A DNA stretch of 35,700 nucleotides from Candidatus Saccharimonadota bacterium. Its GTDB lineage: Bacteria; Patescibacteriota; Saccharimonadia; Saccharimonadales; Saccharimonadaceae. Location: positions 1 to 35,700 of the forward strand of contig JAFQXV010000005.1 in the NCBI GenBank assembly GCA_017406775.1. The letters are read 5' to 3'. Shown in pieces: positions 24,664-31,838 of this stretch (within the stretch, counting starts at the first letter, position 1; every line of letters starts with the position of its first letter). Under the pieces are notes generated by a model, which was given only the letters and a program-made list of their open reading frames with translations, was not told the DNA's origin and did not search any database. The translations under genes and the position numbers were made by a program.

Positions 24664-25988
24664 AATGATATATTACAGAGTTCCTGACAATGAGCGGAAA
24701 TATTTTGTAAATGCTCAGACTCTGTATAACTATAATACATCACACCATCGTCTCCTGTCAAGAAGTATAGATAAGCAGTATCAGTGGGATTAGCTACCGC
24801 CAGTAATGCACTTAAGCCAGGATTAGAGATAGGCCCACAGGGCAGCCCAGCATATAACCTAGTGTTATAGCAAGAATCGACCTTCAGGGCACTCTGATTG
24901 TCGGTATACGTGTGTCTATCAGGATCAATAGTGTCAAGCGCGTATGACACCGTTACGTCGCTTCCAAGGGGTATTCCGCTTTGCAATCGTGATAAAAAAA
25001 CCTGTGCTACAGTGGGCTGATCGGGGGAAGCCGCCTCTTTTTGGACTACAGAGGCTAGCGTAATTCCTTCAAACAGGGATAATCCGCGGGCGTTGTATTT
25101 TTCTTTCAAATTGTTGTTTTTAATTATCTCTTTGGTACCCTCCAAAAAACGATTTATTACATCTTTTGCAGTGTCCGTGGAATAAAATTCATGCGTTTCA
25201 CCAAACAGATATCCCTCTAGAGAGGCTCCCTCTGGACGTTCCTTTAAAAAATCATAATCGTAATTGGCTAACAATGCCCCATCTGTCTCTGATTCGGAAT
25301 ATCCAGCTTCCATCAGAGTTTTCTTGATATCAAAAATAGTTTCTCCCGGTAAAATTGTAACCGAAAACACATCAGGCTGCATCTCGGCTTCAACCTGGGA
25401 AAAATACTCGGCATATTGCTTGTAACGCTGATCTCTAATGATTAACGCTGCCGCCGTGGCCAGAAGCCCTAAAATCACAAAGATGGCGATGCCGGAAATC
25501 CACTTTGTCACTTTTTTGGTCTTAATTTTCACTTTTTTTACTTCTTTCTCTATTTTGTTGGTCTTGGTGTCCGCTTTTTGCTCTGGTTCCGTAAAATTCT
25601 CGATAAAATCTTGCAAGATGATAGAAGCGGCCTCGGCATCAATTTCGCCTTTTTCGTATTTTTTCTTTCTTTTTTTAAGCCTGGATTCGGCCTCAACAGA
25701 GGTAAGAGATTCATCCTGGAATCTAATTTTGGCGCCTGGAAATTTCTCGGTTAGGTTTTTAGCAAAATTTCGCACATACAAGGACTGTTTAGTTTCGTTG
25801 CCTTCATTGCTTCTGGGCAGACCTAGCACAAAGAAATTAGTATTGTTAAGATTGGCGATTCGAGCGATTTCCTGCCATTCTGAGCCATCTGCCAAAATAT
25901 ACCCGACTGGTACCGCAATTCGGGTACTAGAATCAACCTTGGCCACGCCAATACGCTTTTCGCCCACATCCAAACCTATAATTCGCAT
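24660..25988 (-). CDS. Fusion of RuvX/YqgF nuclease-like domain with endolytic transglycosylase MltG
   Basis: The 442-residue chain joins two proteins usually encoded separately. Residues about 1-135 are a YqgF/RuvX RNase-H-like domain (MRIIGLDVGEKRIGVAKVDS, LGLPRSNEGNET, DESLTSVEAE, then DAEAASIILQDF), which acts on pre-16S rRNA or DNA junctions in the cytoplasm. A Lys-rich linker and a transmembrane helix (about 164-186) lead to an MltG/YceG domain outside the cell (about 205-435) with Glu318 in SVVQKEAA, equivalent to the catalytic Glu. MltG cuts nascent glycan strands. Key residues of both halves are present and no frame break is seen. A GGAG site precedes the ATG. Confidence 0.92.
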   Translation of the reverse strand: MRIIGLDVGEKRIGVAKVDSSTRIAVPVGYILADGSEWQEIARIANLNNTNFFVLGLPRSNEGNETKQSLYVRNFAKNLTEKFPGAKIRFQDESLTSVEAESRLKKRKKKYEKGEIDAEAASIILQDFIENFTEPEQKADTKTNKIEKEVKKVKIKTKKVTKWISGIAIFVILGLLATAAALIIRDQRYKQYAEYFSQVEAEMQPDVFSVTILPGETIFDIKKTLMEAGYSESETDGALLANYDYDFLKERPEGASLEGYLFGETHEFYSTDTAKDVINRFLEGTKEIIKNNNLKEKYNARGLSLFEGITLASVVQKEAASPDQPTVAQVFLSRLQSGIPLGSDVTVSYALDTIDPDRHTYTDNQSALKVDSCYNTRLYAGLPCGPISNPGLSALLAVANPTDTAYLYFLTGDDGVMYYSYTESEHLQNISAHCQELCNISL

Positions 25989-26010
25989 TTTTTACTCCAC
26001 ACTCCAATTT

Positions 26011-27789
26011 TTATTCTTTTTTAGTATCTTCAGATGTGTTCTCTTCTGCGCTACCTTCCTCTTTGTCTCCATCTTCGCTTCTATTGAACGTTTGCTCTAC
26101 TTTGTTTCCGTCTTGATCCTTAATCTCGAGATTTACGGTGATCTTATTGGTGTCGCTAGGTATAGAAGTTACCCATGGGAAAGAAGTATCAATTTTAACA
26201 TCGTTCACGCCATTGATATCTTTTAGCAGATGAGTGGCGTCGCCAGTGCCATGGCCTTTAACTAAATCTACGATGCTAGCTACCGTAACCGTAGGACCAG
26301 TCATATAATTAGTTTTTAGTCTACCAGTGTAACCAGCGTCAGTTTTCAGGAAATTCTCTACAAATGGGTTTTGCATTTCGTAAATCTTGTGCCCCGCTTC
26401 AATCTTGGCTTTCTCGGCAATAAATTCTTCCACCTTTGTTTTATCTATTACGTAAACCGAAGTTGTAGTAACGGCTTTTAGTTTGGCTTTTTCACCCTCT
26501 TTTACCTCTTCACCGACGGCAGGGGTAGAGACCGCATCGGCAGTTTCCTGCTTAAAGCTGGAATCAATCACTAGCGCATCATCGCCAAGCCCTTCGTATA
26601 GTTTGGCTTTATTCTCTGATTCATTGGCAGAGCTTAATTCTCCCTTGGCCTTATCAATATCGGATTGCTGTACCACCGTGATTTCTTTATCGGTGCCGCC
26701 AGACATAGCTTTATCAGAATATGCAAAAACCCTTGCGTTAGTATCCCAACCTGTACTTGACGCAGCGATGTTGTATTTATTACCGGATTCGCTCGCAATT
26801 ACGGGAACTGTGCCATTAATTCGGCACCCGTAATCCACTAAGCCCTCGGAATTGTCCTTATTAGCGCATTCGCTTCTGCCTTCTCCACTATAAGTAAGGA
26901 CTACGCCCTTAGTGGCTTTAAACGATAATCCAGAAATAGTAAAGATTTCACCTTCGCTAATTTGCACAGAAGACTTAATATTAAGTGGAAAATATGCGTA
27001 AACGATTAGTTCCCCACTTGCCTTTTCGCCCAGGTTTTTCTTGCCCGTAGCCTCAAATTCCACCTCTTGCACCGATTCAATTTTCTTTTGATCTAGATAA
27101 AACTTACCCTCGCCAGCTTTTTCGTCGGTTAAATTGGTAGTAAAAGTGACGTTTTCAGAAAACGGATAAGAATTAGTCCTAATTCCCACCGTAATAGTAA
27201 CGGAAGGCGCAATCGCAAAGGCCCAAATCAATGCCAAAATTAGAAGTAAAGCCCCAATTCCGCCGCCAATCGTTATTTTCTTATGTTCCTTAATCCAGCC
27301 TATGATTTTATTTCCAGTTTTGGCAGTAGTACCAGATTTGGCTTTCTTGGCTTTTTCTGGCTTTACCGCTGGTTCGGCCTCTTGTGAATCTACCTCTTTG
27401 GTATCCTCAGGCGCCTCTTCGTCTTTTTCCGTCTCGTCCTCTGGCTCCTCAGTCTTTTCCGGTGTCTCTTCTACCACTTCATCGCTTTCTGAATCGTCTA
27501 ATTCTAAATCGTCGGTTGGGACAATGGGTGCAGTCTGCAAATTTTTAGCAACCGGCAGCTTAGTGGCCGCAGCGAGCTTCATAATTGAAGGGTCTGCTGT
27601 TACTAAAACTACTTTTTTATCGGCAGACGCACCAGCCTTGGAGATTAGTTTTATATTAACTACACTCCTAAAAACACCAGCCTTTTTAGGTGGTACCAAA
27701 GCTACAATCTTGGCTTTAGCATTTTCAATTTTAGTAATGATATCGGTAATATCATCTTCTGGCTCAATGTAAATTACATCTTTGTTCAT
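26011..27789 (-). CDS. Single-pass membrane protein with CPR-type N-terminal domain and baseplate-J-like external region
   Basis: Start chosen at ATG 27789 (MNKDVIYIEPEDDITDI), exactly 6 bases after TGGTATATT; a longer frame overlaps the promoter. The 591-residue product has a cytoplasmic alpha/beta domain (about 1-85, with VALVPPKKAGVF and KKVVLVTADPSIMKLA). A highly acidic linker (about 92-145) and a Lys-rich segment follow, then a transmembrane helix (about 170-192) and a beta-rich outer part with repeats like ASGELIVYAYFP. I recall such proteins, often labelled baseplate-J-like, as common in CPR genomes. Role unknown. It heads an operon with ruvX-mltG and the LysM-CHAP gene, so an envelope role is likely. 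Confidence 0.75.
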   Translation of the reverse strand: MNKDVIYIEPEDDITDIITKIENAKAKIVALVPPKKAGVFRSVVNIKLISKAGASADKKVVLVTADPSIMKLAAATKLPVAKNLQTAPIVPTDDLELDDSESDEVVEETPEKTEEPEDETEKDEEAPEDTKEVDSQEAEPAVKPEKAKKAKSGTTAKTGNKIIGWIKEHKKITIGGGIGALLLILALIWAFAIAPSVTITVGIRTNSYPFSENVTFTTNLTDEKAGEGKFYLDQKKIESVQEVEFEATGKKNLGEKASGELIVYAYFPLNIKSSVQISEGEIFTISGLSFKATKGVVLTYSGEGRSECANKDNSEGLVDYGCRINGTVPVIASESGNKYNIAASSTGWDTNARVFAYSDKAMSGGTDKEITVVQQSDIDKAKGELSSANESENKAKLYEGLGDDALVIDSSFKQETADAVSTPAVGEEVKEGEKAKLKAVTTTSVYVIDKTKVEEFIAEKAKIEAGHKIYEMQNPFVENFLKTDAGYTGRLKTNYMTGPTVTVASIVDLVKGHGTGDATHLLKDINGVNDVKIDTSFPWVTSIPSDTNKITVNLEIKDQDGNKVEQTFNRSEDGDKEEGSAEENTSEDTKKE

Positions 27790-27795
27790 ATATAA

Positions 27796-27829
27796 AATAT
27801 ACCACATTTTTTCTCGCTTGTGTTAAAAT
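27796..27829. promoter_or_regulatory. Divergent extended -10 promoters between the envelope operon and the kinase gene
   Basis: Minus: TGGTATATT (27804-27796), 6 bases to ATG 27789. Plus: TGTTAAAAT (27821-27829), 9 bases to ATG 27839. The start codons are only 49 bases apart, so the two polymerase sites overlap and may compete. Confidence 0.6.
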
Positions 27830-27838
27830 ATATGATAG

Positions 27839-29224
27839 ATGAGCCTTTTTAATCGAAGTAATGGTAAAAATACTAACGGCGAGCAATCAGCGCTTGCCGA
27901 GGTTGCTTTGCGCGCCATTCATGACGGCGTAATCATAATTGATAAGTCTGGTGTTATTAAATTTATCAACCCAGCTGCTACCAATATGACTGGTTTTGGC
28001 AATAATGCGCTTGGGCTAGATTACGGTCTGGTTATTAAGTTAGAGTCCAAGGAAGGACGCGAACTTTTCCCTAACGAGAACTTACTGGTAAATGCAATCC
28101 AATCGGGTCAGCCACTAGAGTCTTTTCAAGCCACCATCATCCCAGCTCAGTCCGACAAAAAAATCCCAGTATCGATTTCCGTAATTCCGTCTGAAGGTTT
28201 TTCTCAGGATAAAATTATCACCATTCGCAATATTGCTAAGGAGCTAGAAGGAGAAGGCGAAAAAACTGAGTTTATCTCTACCGCTTCGCACGAAATGCGT
28301 ACGCCAGTTGCCACTATCGACGGCTACCTATCTTTATGTCTCAATCCTAAAACTGCTACCATTGATGCAAGAGCCCAAGGTTATTTAACTGCTGCGCAGG
28401 CCGCCTCCAAGCATTTAGGTAAATTATTCCAAGATCTGTTAGATGTTACTAAATTAGATGATGGGCGCATCCGTCCCACCTTGCAACCAGTTGATCTAGT
28501 AAATCTAGTCAGAACAATCGCAAATGACCATCAAGAGCAAGCTAAAAACGCTAAGCTTGCCTATACGATTGGCGCCGATTCCCCTGCATCTTTTGGCGGC
28601 AACAATCTTAAACAAATCGTGTATGGTTTTGTAGACGTAAACTTTATGCGTGAAATCATGGATAATTTGATCGACAATGCTATAAAATACACGCCAGAAG
28701 GGGGCTCAATCTACGTGAATGTACGTGGCGACGGAGAGCGTGCCCTAGTCAATGTTACTGATACCGGTATCGGGATTTCAGCAGAAGATCTGGGGCATGT
28801 TTTTCAAAAGTTTTACCGAGTAGATAATTCCGATACTCGCACAAACGGTGGCACCGGGCTTGGTCTTTATCTTGTCAAGCAGCGCGCTGAGGCTATGGGC
28901 GGCAAAGTCTGGGCCGAATCGGCCTTTGGTGAAGGCTCAACGTTTTACGTATCTCTGCCACGTCTGTCTAATGACGAATATGAAAAACGTATGATCGCTG
29001 TCCGTAATCTAGAAATGCAAAAACAAGTGATGGCCACTGCACAACCTCAACTACCATCACAGCCACTAATGCAACCTCAATCACAACTACAGTCTCCGGG
29101 ACAACCTCAACCAATAACTCAAGTCACGCCTCAAATAATTCAGCCAACGCCACCCCCGGGGTCGCCTCCCATCCAATCAATGTCAAATCAAACTAATATC
29201 AACCTAAACGGAGGAGTAAAATGA
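27839..29224 (+). CDS. Soluble PAS-domain sensor histidine kinase
   Basis: The 461-residue kinase has no transmembrane segment. A PAS domain (about 22-128; IHDGVIIIDKSGVIKFINPA) senses an unknown internal signal. The HisKA dimerisation helix carries His151 in STASHEMRTP, which contrasts with the more common SHELRTP. The HATPase_c domain shows the N box (MDNLIDNAIKYTPEGG), G1 (DTGIGI) and G2 (GTGLGLYLVKQ). A Gln/Pro-rich tail of about 70 residues (from about 390) follows; its function is unknown. The stop overlaps the response-regulator ATG by 4 bases, so the two proteins are a cognate pair. Confidence 0.93.
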   Translation: MSLFNRSNGKNTNGEQSALAEVALRAIHDGVIIIDKSGVIKFINPAATNMTGFGNNALGLDYGLVIKLESKEGRELFPNENLLVNAIQSGQPLESFQATIIPAQSDKKIPVSISVIPSEGFSQDKIITIRNIAKELEGEGEKTEFISTASHEMRTPVATIDGYLSLCLNPKTATIDARAQGYLTAAQAASKHLGKLFQDLLDVTKLDDGRIRPTLQPVDLVNLVRTIANDHQEQAKNAKLAYTIGADSPASFGGNNLKQIVYGFVDVNFMREIMDNLIDNAIKYTPEGGSIYVNVRGDGERALVNVTDTGIGISAEDLGHVFQKFYRVDNSDTRTNGGTGLGLYLVKQRAEAMGGKVWAESAFGEGSTFYVSLPRLSNDEYEKRMIAVRNLEMQKQVMATAQPQLPSQPLMQPQSQLQSPGQPQPITQVTPQIIQPTPPPGSPPIQSMSNQTNINLNGGVK

Positions 29225-29796
29225 GTAAAATAATGGTAGTAGAAGATGACGCTTCGCTTCGTGAAATTTATAGTATTCGGGTAGCCGCAGAAGGCTACGA
29301 GGTAGTAAGTGCAGGTGATGGCGAGGAGGCCCTAGCTATAGCAGTGCGCGAGAAGCCAGATCTAATCTTATCGGATATTATGATGCCTAAAATTTCTGGT
29401 TTTGATATGCTAGATATTTTGAGATCAACTCCAGAAACCGCGCAAATTAAAGTCGTAATGATGACGGCACTTTCAGCGGACGACCAAAGACAACGTGGCG
29501 AGCGTCTTGGCGCAGATCGCTACTTAGTTAAATCTCAGGTCGGCATAGAAGACGTAATTAACGTTATCCACGAAGTATTGGGTGATAAAGCAGTAAGTGA
29601 GGCTGCTCCACAGCCAAACGAGGCCGCCCCACAACCAGCTGAAGCTACAACCATTCCTCAGCCGGCTGAAGCTATCCCTCAATCGGCCGAAACACCTATT
29701 CCAAACCCAGCGGCTCCCCAAATTACTGCCCCTGCTCAAAGTTTCGCATCAAATCCGCAAGTAGATTATGGACAACCAACTAATCCGGCTCAATAA
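29221..29796 (+). CDS. Receiver-only response regulator with Pro/Ala-rich tail
   Basis: The 191-residue protein has a complete receiver domain (about 1-120): acidic pocket Asp9/Asp10 (VVEDDASL), phospho-acceptor Asp52 (LILSDIMMP), Thr in MMTAL, and Lys104 (YLVKSQ). No DNA-binding or enzyme domain follows. Instead there is a tail of about 65 residues rich in Pro, Ala, Glu and Gln (PQPAEA-type repeats). It probably works by protein contact, like CheY-type regulators. GGAGGAG precedes the ATG. The 3' end overlaps the next gene by 29 bases in another frame. Confidence 0.92.
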   Translation: MSKIMVVEDDASLREIYSIRVAAEGYEVVSAGDGEEALAIAVREKPDLILSDIMMPKISGFDMLDILRSTPETAQIKVVMMTALSADDQRQRGERLGADRYLVKSQVGIEDVINVIHEVLGDKAVSEAAPQPNEAAPQPAEATTIPQPAEAIPQSAETPIPNPAAPQITAPAQSFASNPQVDYGQPTNPAQ

Positions 29797-30553
29797 ATTT
29801 TTAGCCGAGCGTTTAGGAGTTTCGCGGCGCGATGCCGACGAACTAATTTTGGCTGGCAAGATAACAGTAGACGGACGACCAGCTATATTAGGCGACAGAA
29901 TTGACAAAAATAATAAAGTATGCTATAATAATAAAGTAGTACCGCCAGTAGCGGAATTTTCTTATATTGCTTTTAATAAACCAAAAGGATATGTTTGCTC
30001 GCGACGTGCTCAGGGCGCGACTCCTACACTTTACGATTTACTGCCAAAAACTTTTACTCGTCTCAAAACTGTTGGGCGTCTCGATAAAGATTCATCGGGT
30101 CTAATTTTGCTAACCAACGACGGTGATTTTGCGTTTAGGATGACGCATCCCAAATTCCGTAAAAATAAAGTCTACGAGGTAGAATTAGACCATCCCCTGG
30201 CTCCGCTCCATCAACAGATGATTTCGGATTATGGCGTGGAAATCGGCGACGGCATCTCTAAATTTAAGATAATAAAAGATAACTCTGGGTTGCTTCCTTC
30301 GAGGGTAATTCGGAGCGCGGCAGCGCGAGAGTTAGCGCGCTCGCCCCGTGGCGACGGGCGCGAGCGACGCGACCCGAGAAAGGAAGTAACCGAGAGTTGC
30401 TACCTAGTTTTCTTGACTGAGGGTCGCAATCGTCAAATTCGTCGCACTTTTGCTGCGCTTGGTTATCAAGTAACTAAGCTCCACCGTATTCAATTTGGCA
30501 AATATGAGTTAGGAGATTTAAAACCCGGAAAATATGTTATAATAGAACCATGA
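29768..30553 (+). CDS. rRNA pseudouridine synthase (RluB/RsuA family), with an in-frame palindromic insertion
   Basis: The 261-residue enzyme has an N-terminal S4 RNA-binding domain (about 5-60; IRLNKFLAERLGVSRRDADELI). The catalytic domain contains VGRLDKDSSGLILLTNDGDFA, with the catalytic Asp in GRLDKDSSGL, and later LTEGRNRQIRRTFAALGY, a family hallmark. It isomerises a uridine in rRNA; RluB (23S) versus RsuA (16S) cannot be settled here. Residues about 172-210, just before CYLVFLTEGRNRQ, come from a palindromic element and are extra relative to the family. It overlaps the response-regulator gene, so it is translated from the same mRNA. Confidence 0.9.
   Translation: MDNQLIRLNKFLAERLGVSRRDADELILAGKITVDGRPAILGDRIDKNNKVCYNNKVVPPVAEFSYIAFNKPKGYVCSRRAQGATPTLYDLLPKTFTRLKTVGRLDKDSSGLILLTNDGDFAFRMTHPKFRKNKVYEVELDHPLAPLHQQMISDYGVEIGDGISKFKIIKDNSGLLPSRVIRSAAARELARSPRGDGRERRDPRKEVTESCYLVFLTEGRNRQIRRTFAALGYQVTKLHRIQFGKYELGDLKPGKYVIIEP
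30281..30398 (+). repeat. In-frame palindromic element in the pseudouridine synthase gene (family A)
   Basis: About 118 bp. The ends AACTCTGGGTTGCTTCCTT and, inverted, AACTCTCGGTTACTTCCTT match at 17 of 19 bases. The core is translated RSAAARELARSPRGDGRERR, in register with the TrmD insert peptide. CCCCGTGGCGACGGGCGCGA is shared almost exactly with the alaS element. Confidence 0.85.
30535..30543 (+). promoter_or_regulatory. Extended -10 promoter of the FtsA-like gene (leaderless)
   Basis: TGTTATAAT inside the end of the upstream gene, with exactly 6 bases to ATG 30550. It gives the FtsA-like gene its own start besides read-through. Confidence 0.7.
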
Positions 30554-31788
30554 GCACAATCTTAGGGTTAGATATTGGTACGGAATTTGTAAAAGCGGTC
30601 CTAGCTAAACCTACCAAAAAAGGTAAATTAGAAATCCTAGGCGTAGGTAAAGCTAAGCAAACAGATGGCAATATGCATGCTGGTGCCGTAGCAGATATCC
30701 CTGCCGTAGTGGCCGTATGTGAGGAGGCTCTTGTTAAGGCAGAGGAACAAGCCGGCGAGCGCGCCGATCTTACCGTGGTCGGTATTGCTGGAGAGCTGAT
30801 TAAGGGCAACACCACCACCGTAAACTATGCCCGCAAAAACCCTAATAAGCCCATCACTGAATCCGAAATGAACGAAATCGTCAAAAAGGTGCAGCAAAAG
30901 TCCGGTGAAGTTGCCAAAAAAACCGTTGCCCTAGAAACCGGCAATGATAATGTAGAGGTTCGTTTAATTAATTCTGCCATTGTTTCCCTCACGATTGATG
31001 GATACAAAATATCTAATCCCATCGGTTTTAAAGGTTCTGATATTGTCATTCAATTTTATACGGCCTTTGCACCGCTTATTCATGTAGCCGCTATTGAAAA
31101 AGTCTGCGCCGAGCTCAACCTAGATCTTTTAACGGTTGCCGTAGAACCGTTTGCGGTATGCCGTGCTTGCCTCGGTGATGATCTAGAATCTAACTTTTCT
31201 GGTATCGTGATGGATATTGGCGGCGGTACTACCGATATCGCCGTAGTAGAAGATGGCGGCGTGGAAGGTACTAAGATGTTTTCTATCGGCGGCCGTAGCT
31301 TCACTCATCAAATCGCCGAATCCCTAGGTGTGGATTTTGATACGGCGGAAACATACAAGCTAGATTTTGACTCTGGCAAGCTAGACGACCGTGTTAAATC
31401 TAAAGTCGAAACCGCTATTTCTCGCAACTTAAGCGTTTGGCTTACCGGCGTGGAAGTTGCTTTGGAGGATTTTGAAAATATGGGTAGCCTACCTCGTAAT
31501 GTGTTACTTTGTGGCGGGGGTGCTAGCCTATCTCTATTGCAAGAAGAATTAGCTATTTCTGATTGGTATACTAATTTGCCGTTTTCGCGTCGTCCTGTAA
31601 TCCATTTGATTGATATTAGCGAATTACCGGATTTAGTCACCGAACATTTAAATATCGAGGGCTTAAGCACTCTAGACCATTCCTTTGCAACAGCACTTGG
31701 GCTTTTGAGGGTTGGCGTAGATACTCTGGCTGGCGCCCCCGAGGAGAACAAACTCAGAGCTAAAATCGCCAAACTTTTACAAAAATAA
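30550..31788 (+). CDS. ftsA: FtsA-like actin-family ATPase (cell division)
   Basis: The 412-residue protein has the actin/HSP70 fold. PHOSPHATE1 is LGLDIGTEFVKAV (about 5-17), followed by an SHS2-like insertion (about 85-165). PHOSPHATE2 is VMDIGGGTTDIAVVEDG (near 218-234), and the adenosine motif is NVLLCGGGASLSLLQEEL (near 316-333). The C-terminus (NKLRAKIAKLLQK) looks like the amphipathic membrane-binding helix of FtsA, which tethers FtsZ filaments to the membrane. PilM of type IV pili is the main alternative, but the C-terminal helix favours FtsA. ftsZ is not in view. The ATG is 6 bases after TGTTATAAT, so the mRNA is leaderless. Confidence 0.8.
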   Translation: MSTILGLDIGTEFVKAVLAKPTKKGKLEILGVGKAKQTDGNMHAGAVADIPAVVAVCEEALVKAEEQAGERADLTVVGIAGELIKGNTTTVNYARKNPNKPITESEMNEIVKKVQQKSGEVAKKTVALETGNDNVEVRLINSAIVSLTIDGYKISNPIGFKGSDIVIQFYTAFAPLIHVAAIEKVCAELNLDLLTVAVEPFAVCRACLGDDLESNFSGIVMDIGGGTTDIAVVEDGGVEGTKMFSIGGRSFTHQIAESLGVDFDTAETYKLDFDSGKLDDRVKSKVETAISRNLSVWLTGVEVALEDFENMGSLPRNVLLCGGGASLSLLQEELAISDWYTNLPFSRRPVIHLIDISELPDLVTEHLNIEGLSTLDHSFATALGLLRVGVDTLAGAPEENKLRAKIAKLLQK

Positions 31789-31808
31789 TCTAAATACTAC
31801 CTTCAATT

Positions 31809-31838
31809 AAAAATAGCCCCACGGGGCTATTTTTTTAA
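31809..31838. terminator. Bidirectional intrinsic terminator between ftsA-like and alaS
   Basis: AAAAATAGCCCC/GGGGCTATTTTT with an AC loop and runs of A and T on both sides. It serves both convergent genes and overlaps the alaS stop. It is nearly the same sequence as the tig terminator. Confidence 0.85.

Noticed and set aside
24660-29224. UGA recoded as glycine (Gracilibacteria-type code)
   Set aside because: TGA ends ruvX-mltG and the kinase gene at sensible places with ATGA overlaps, so it acts as a stop.
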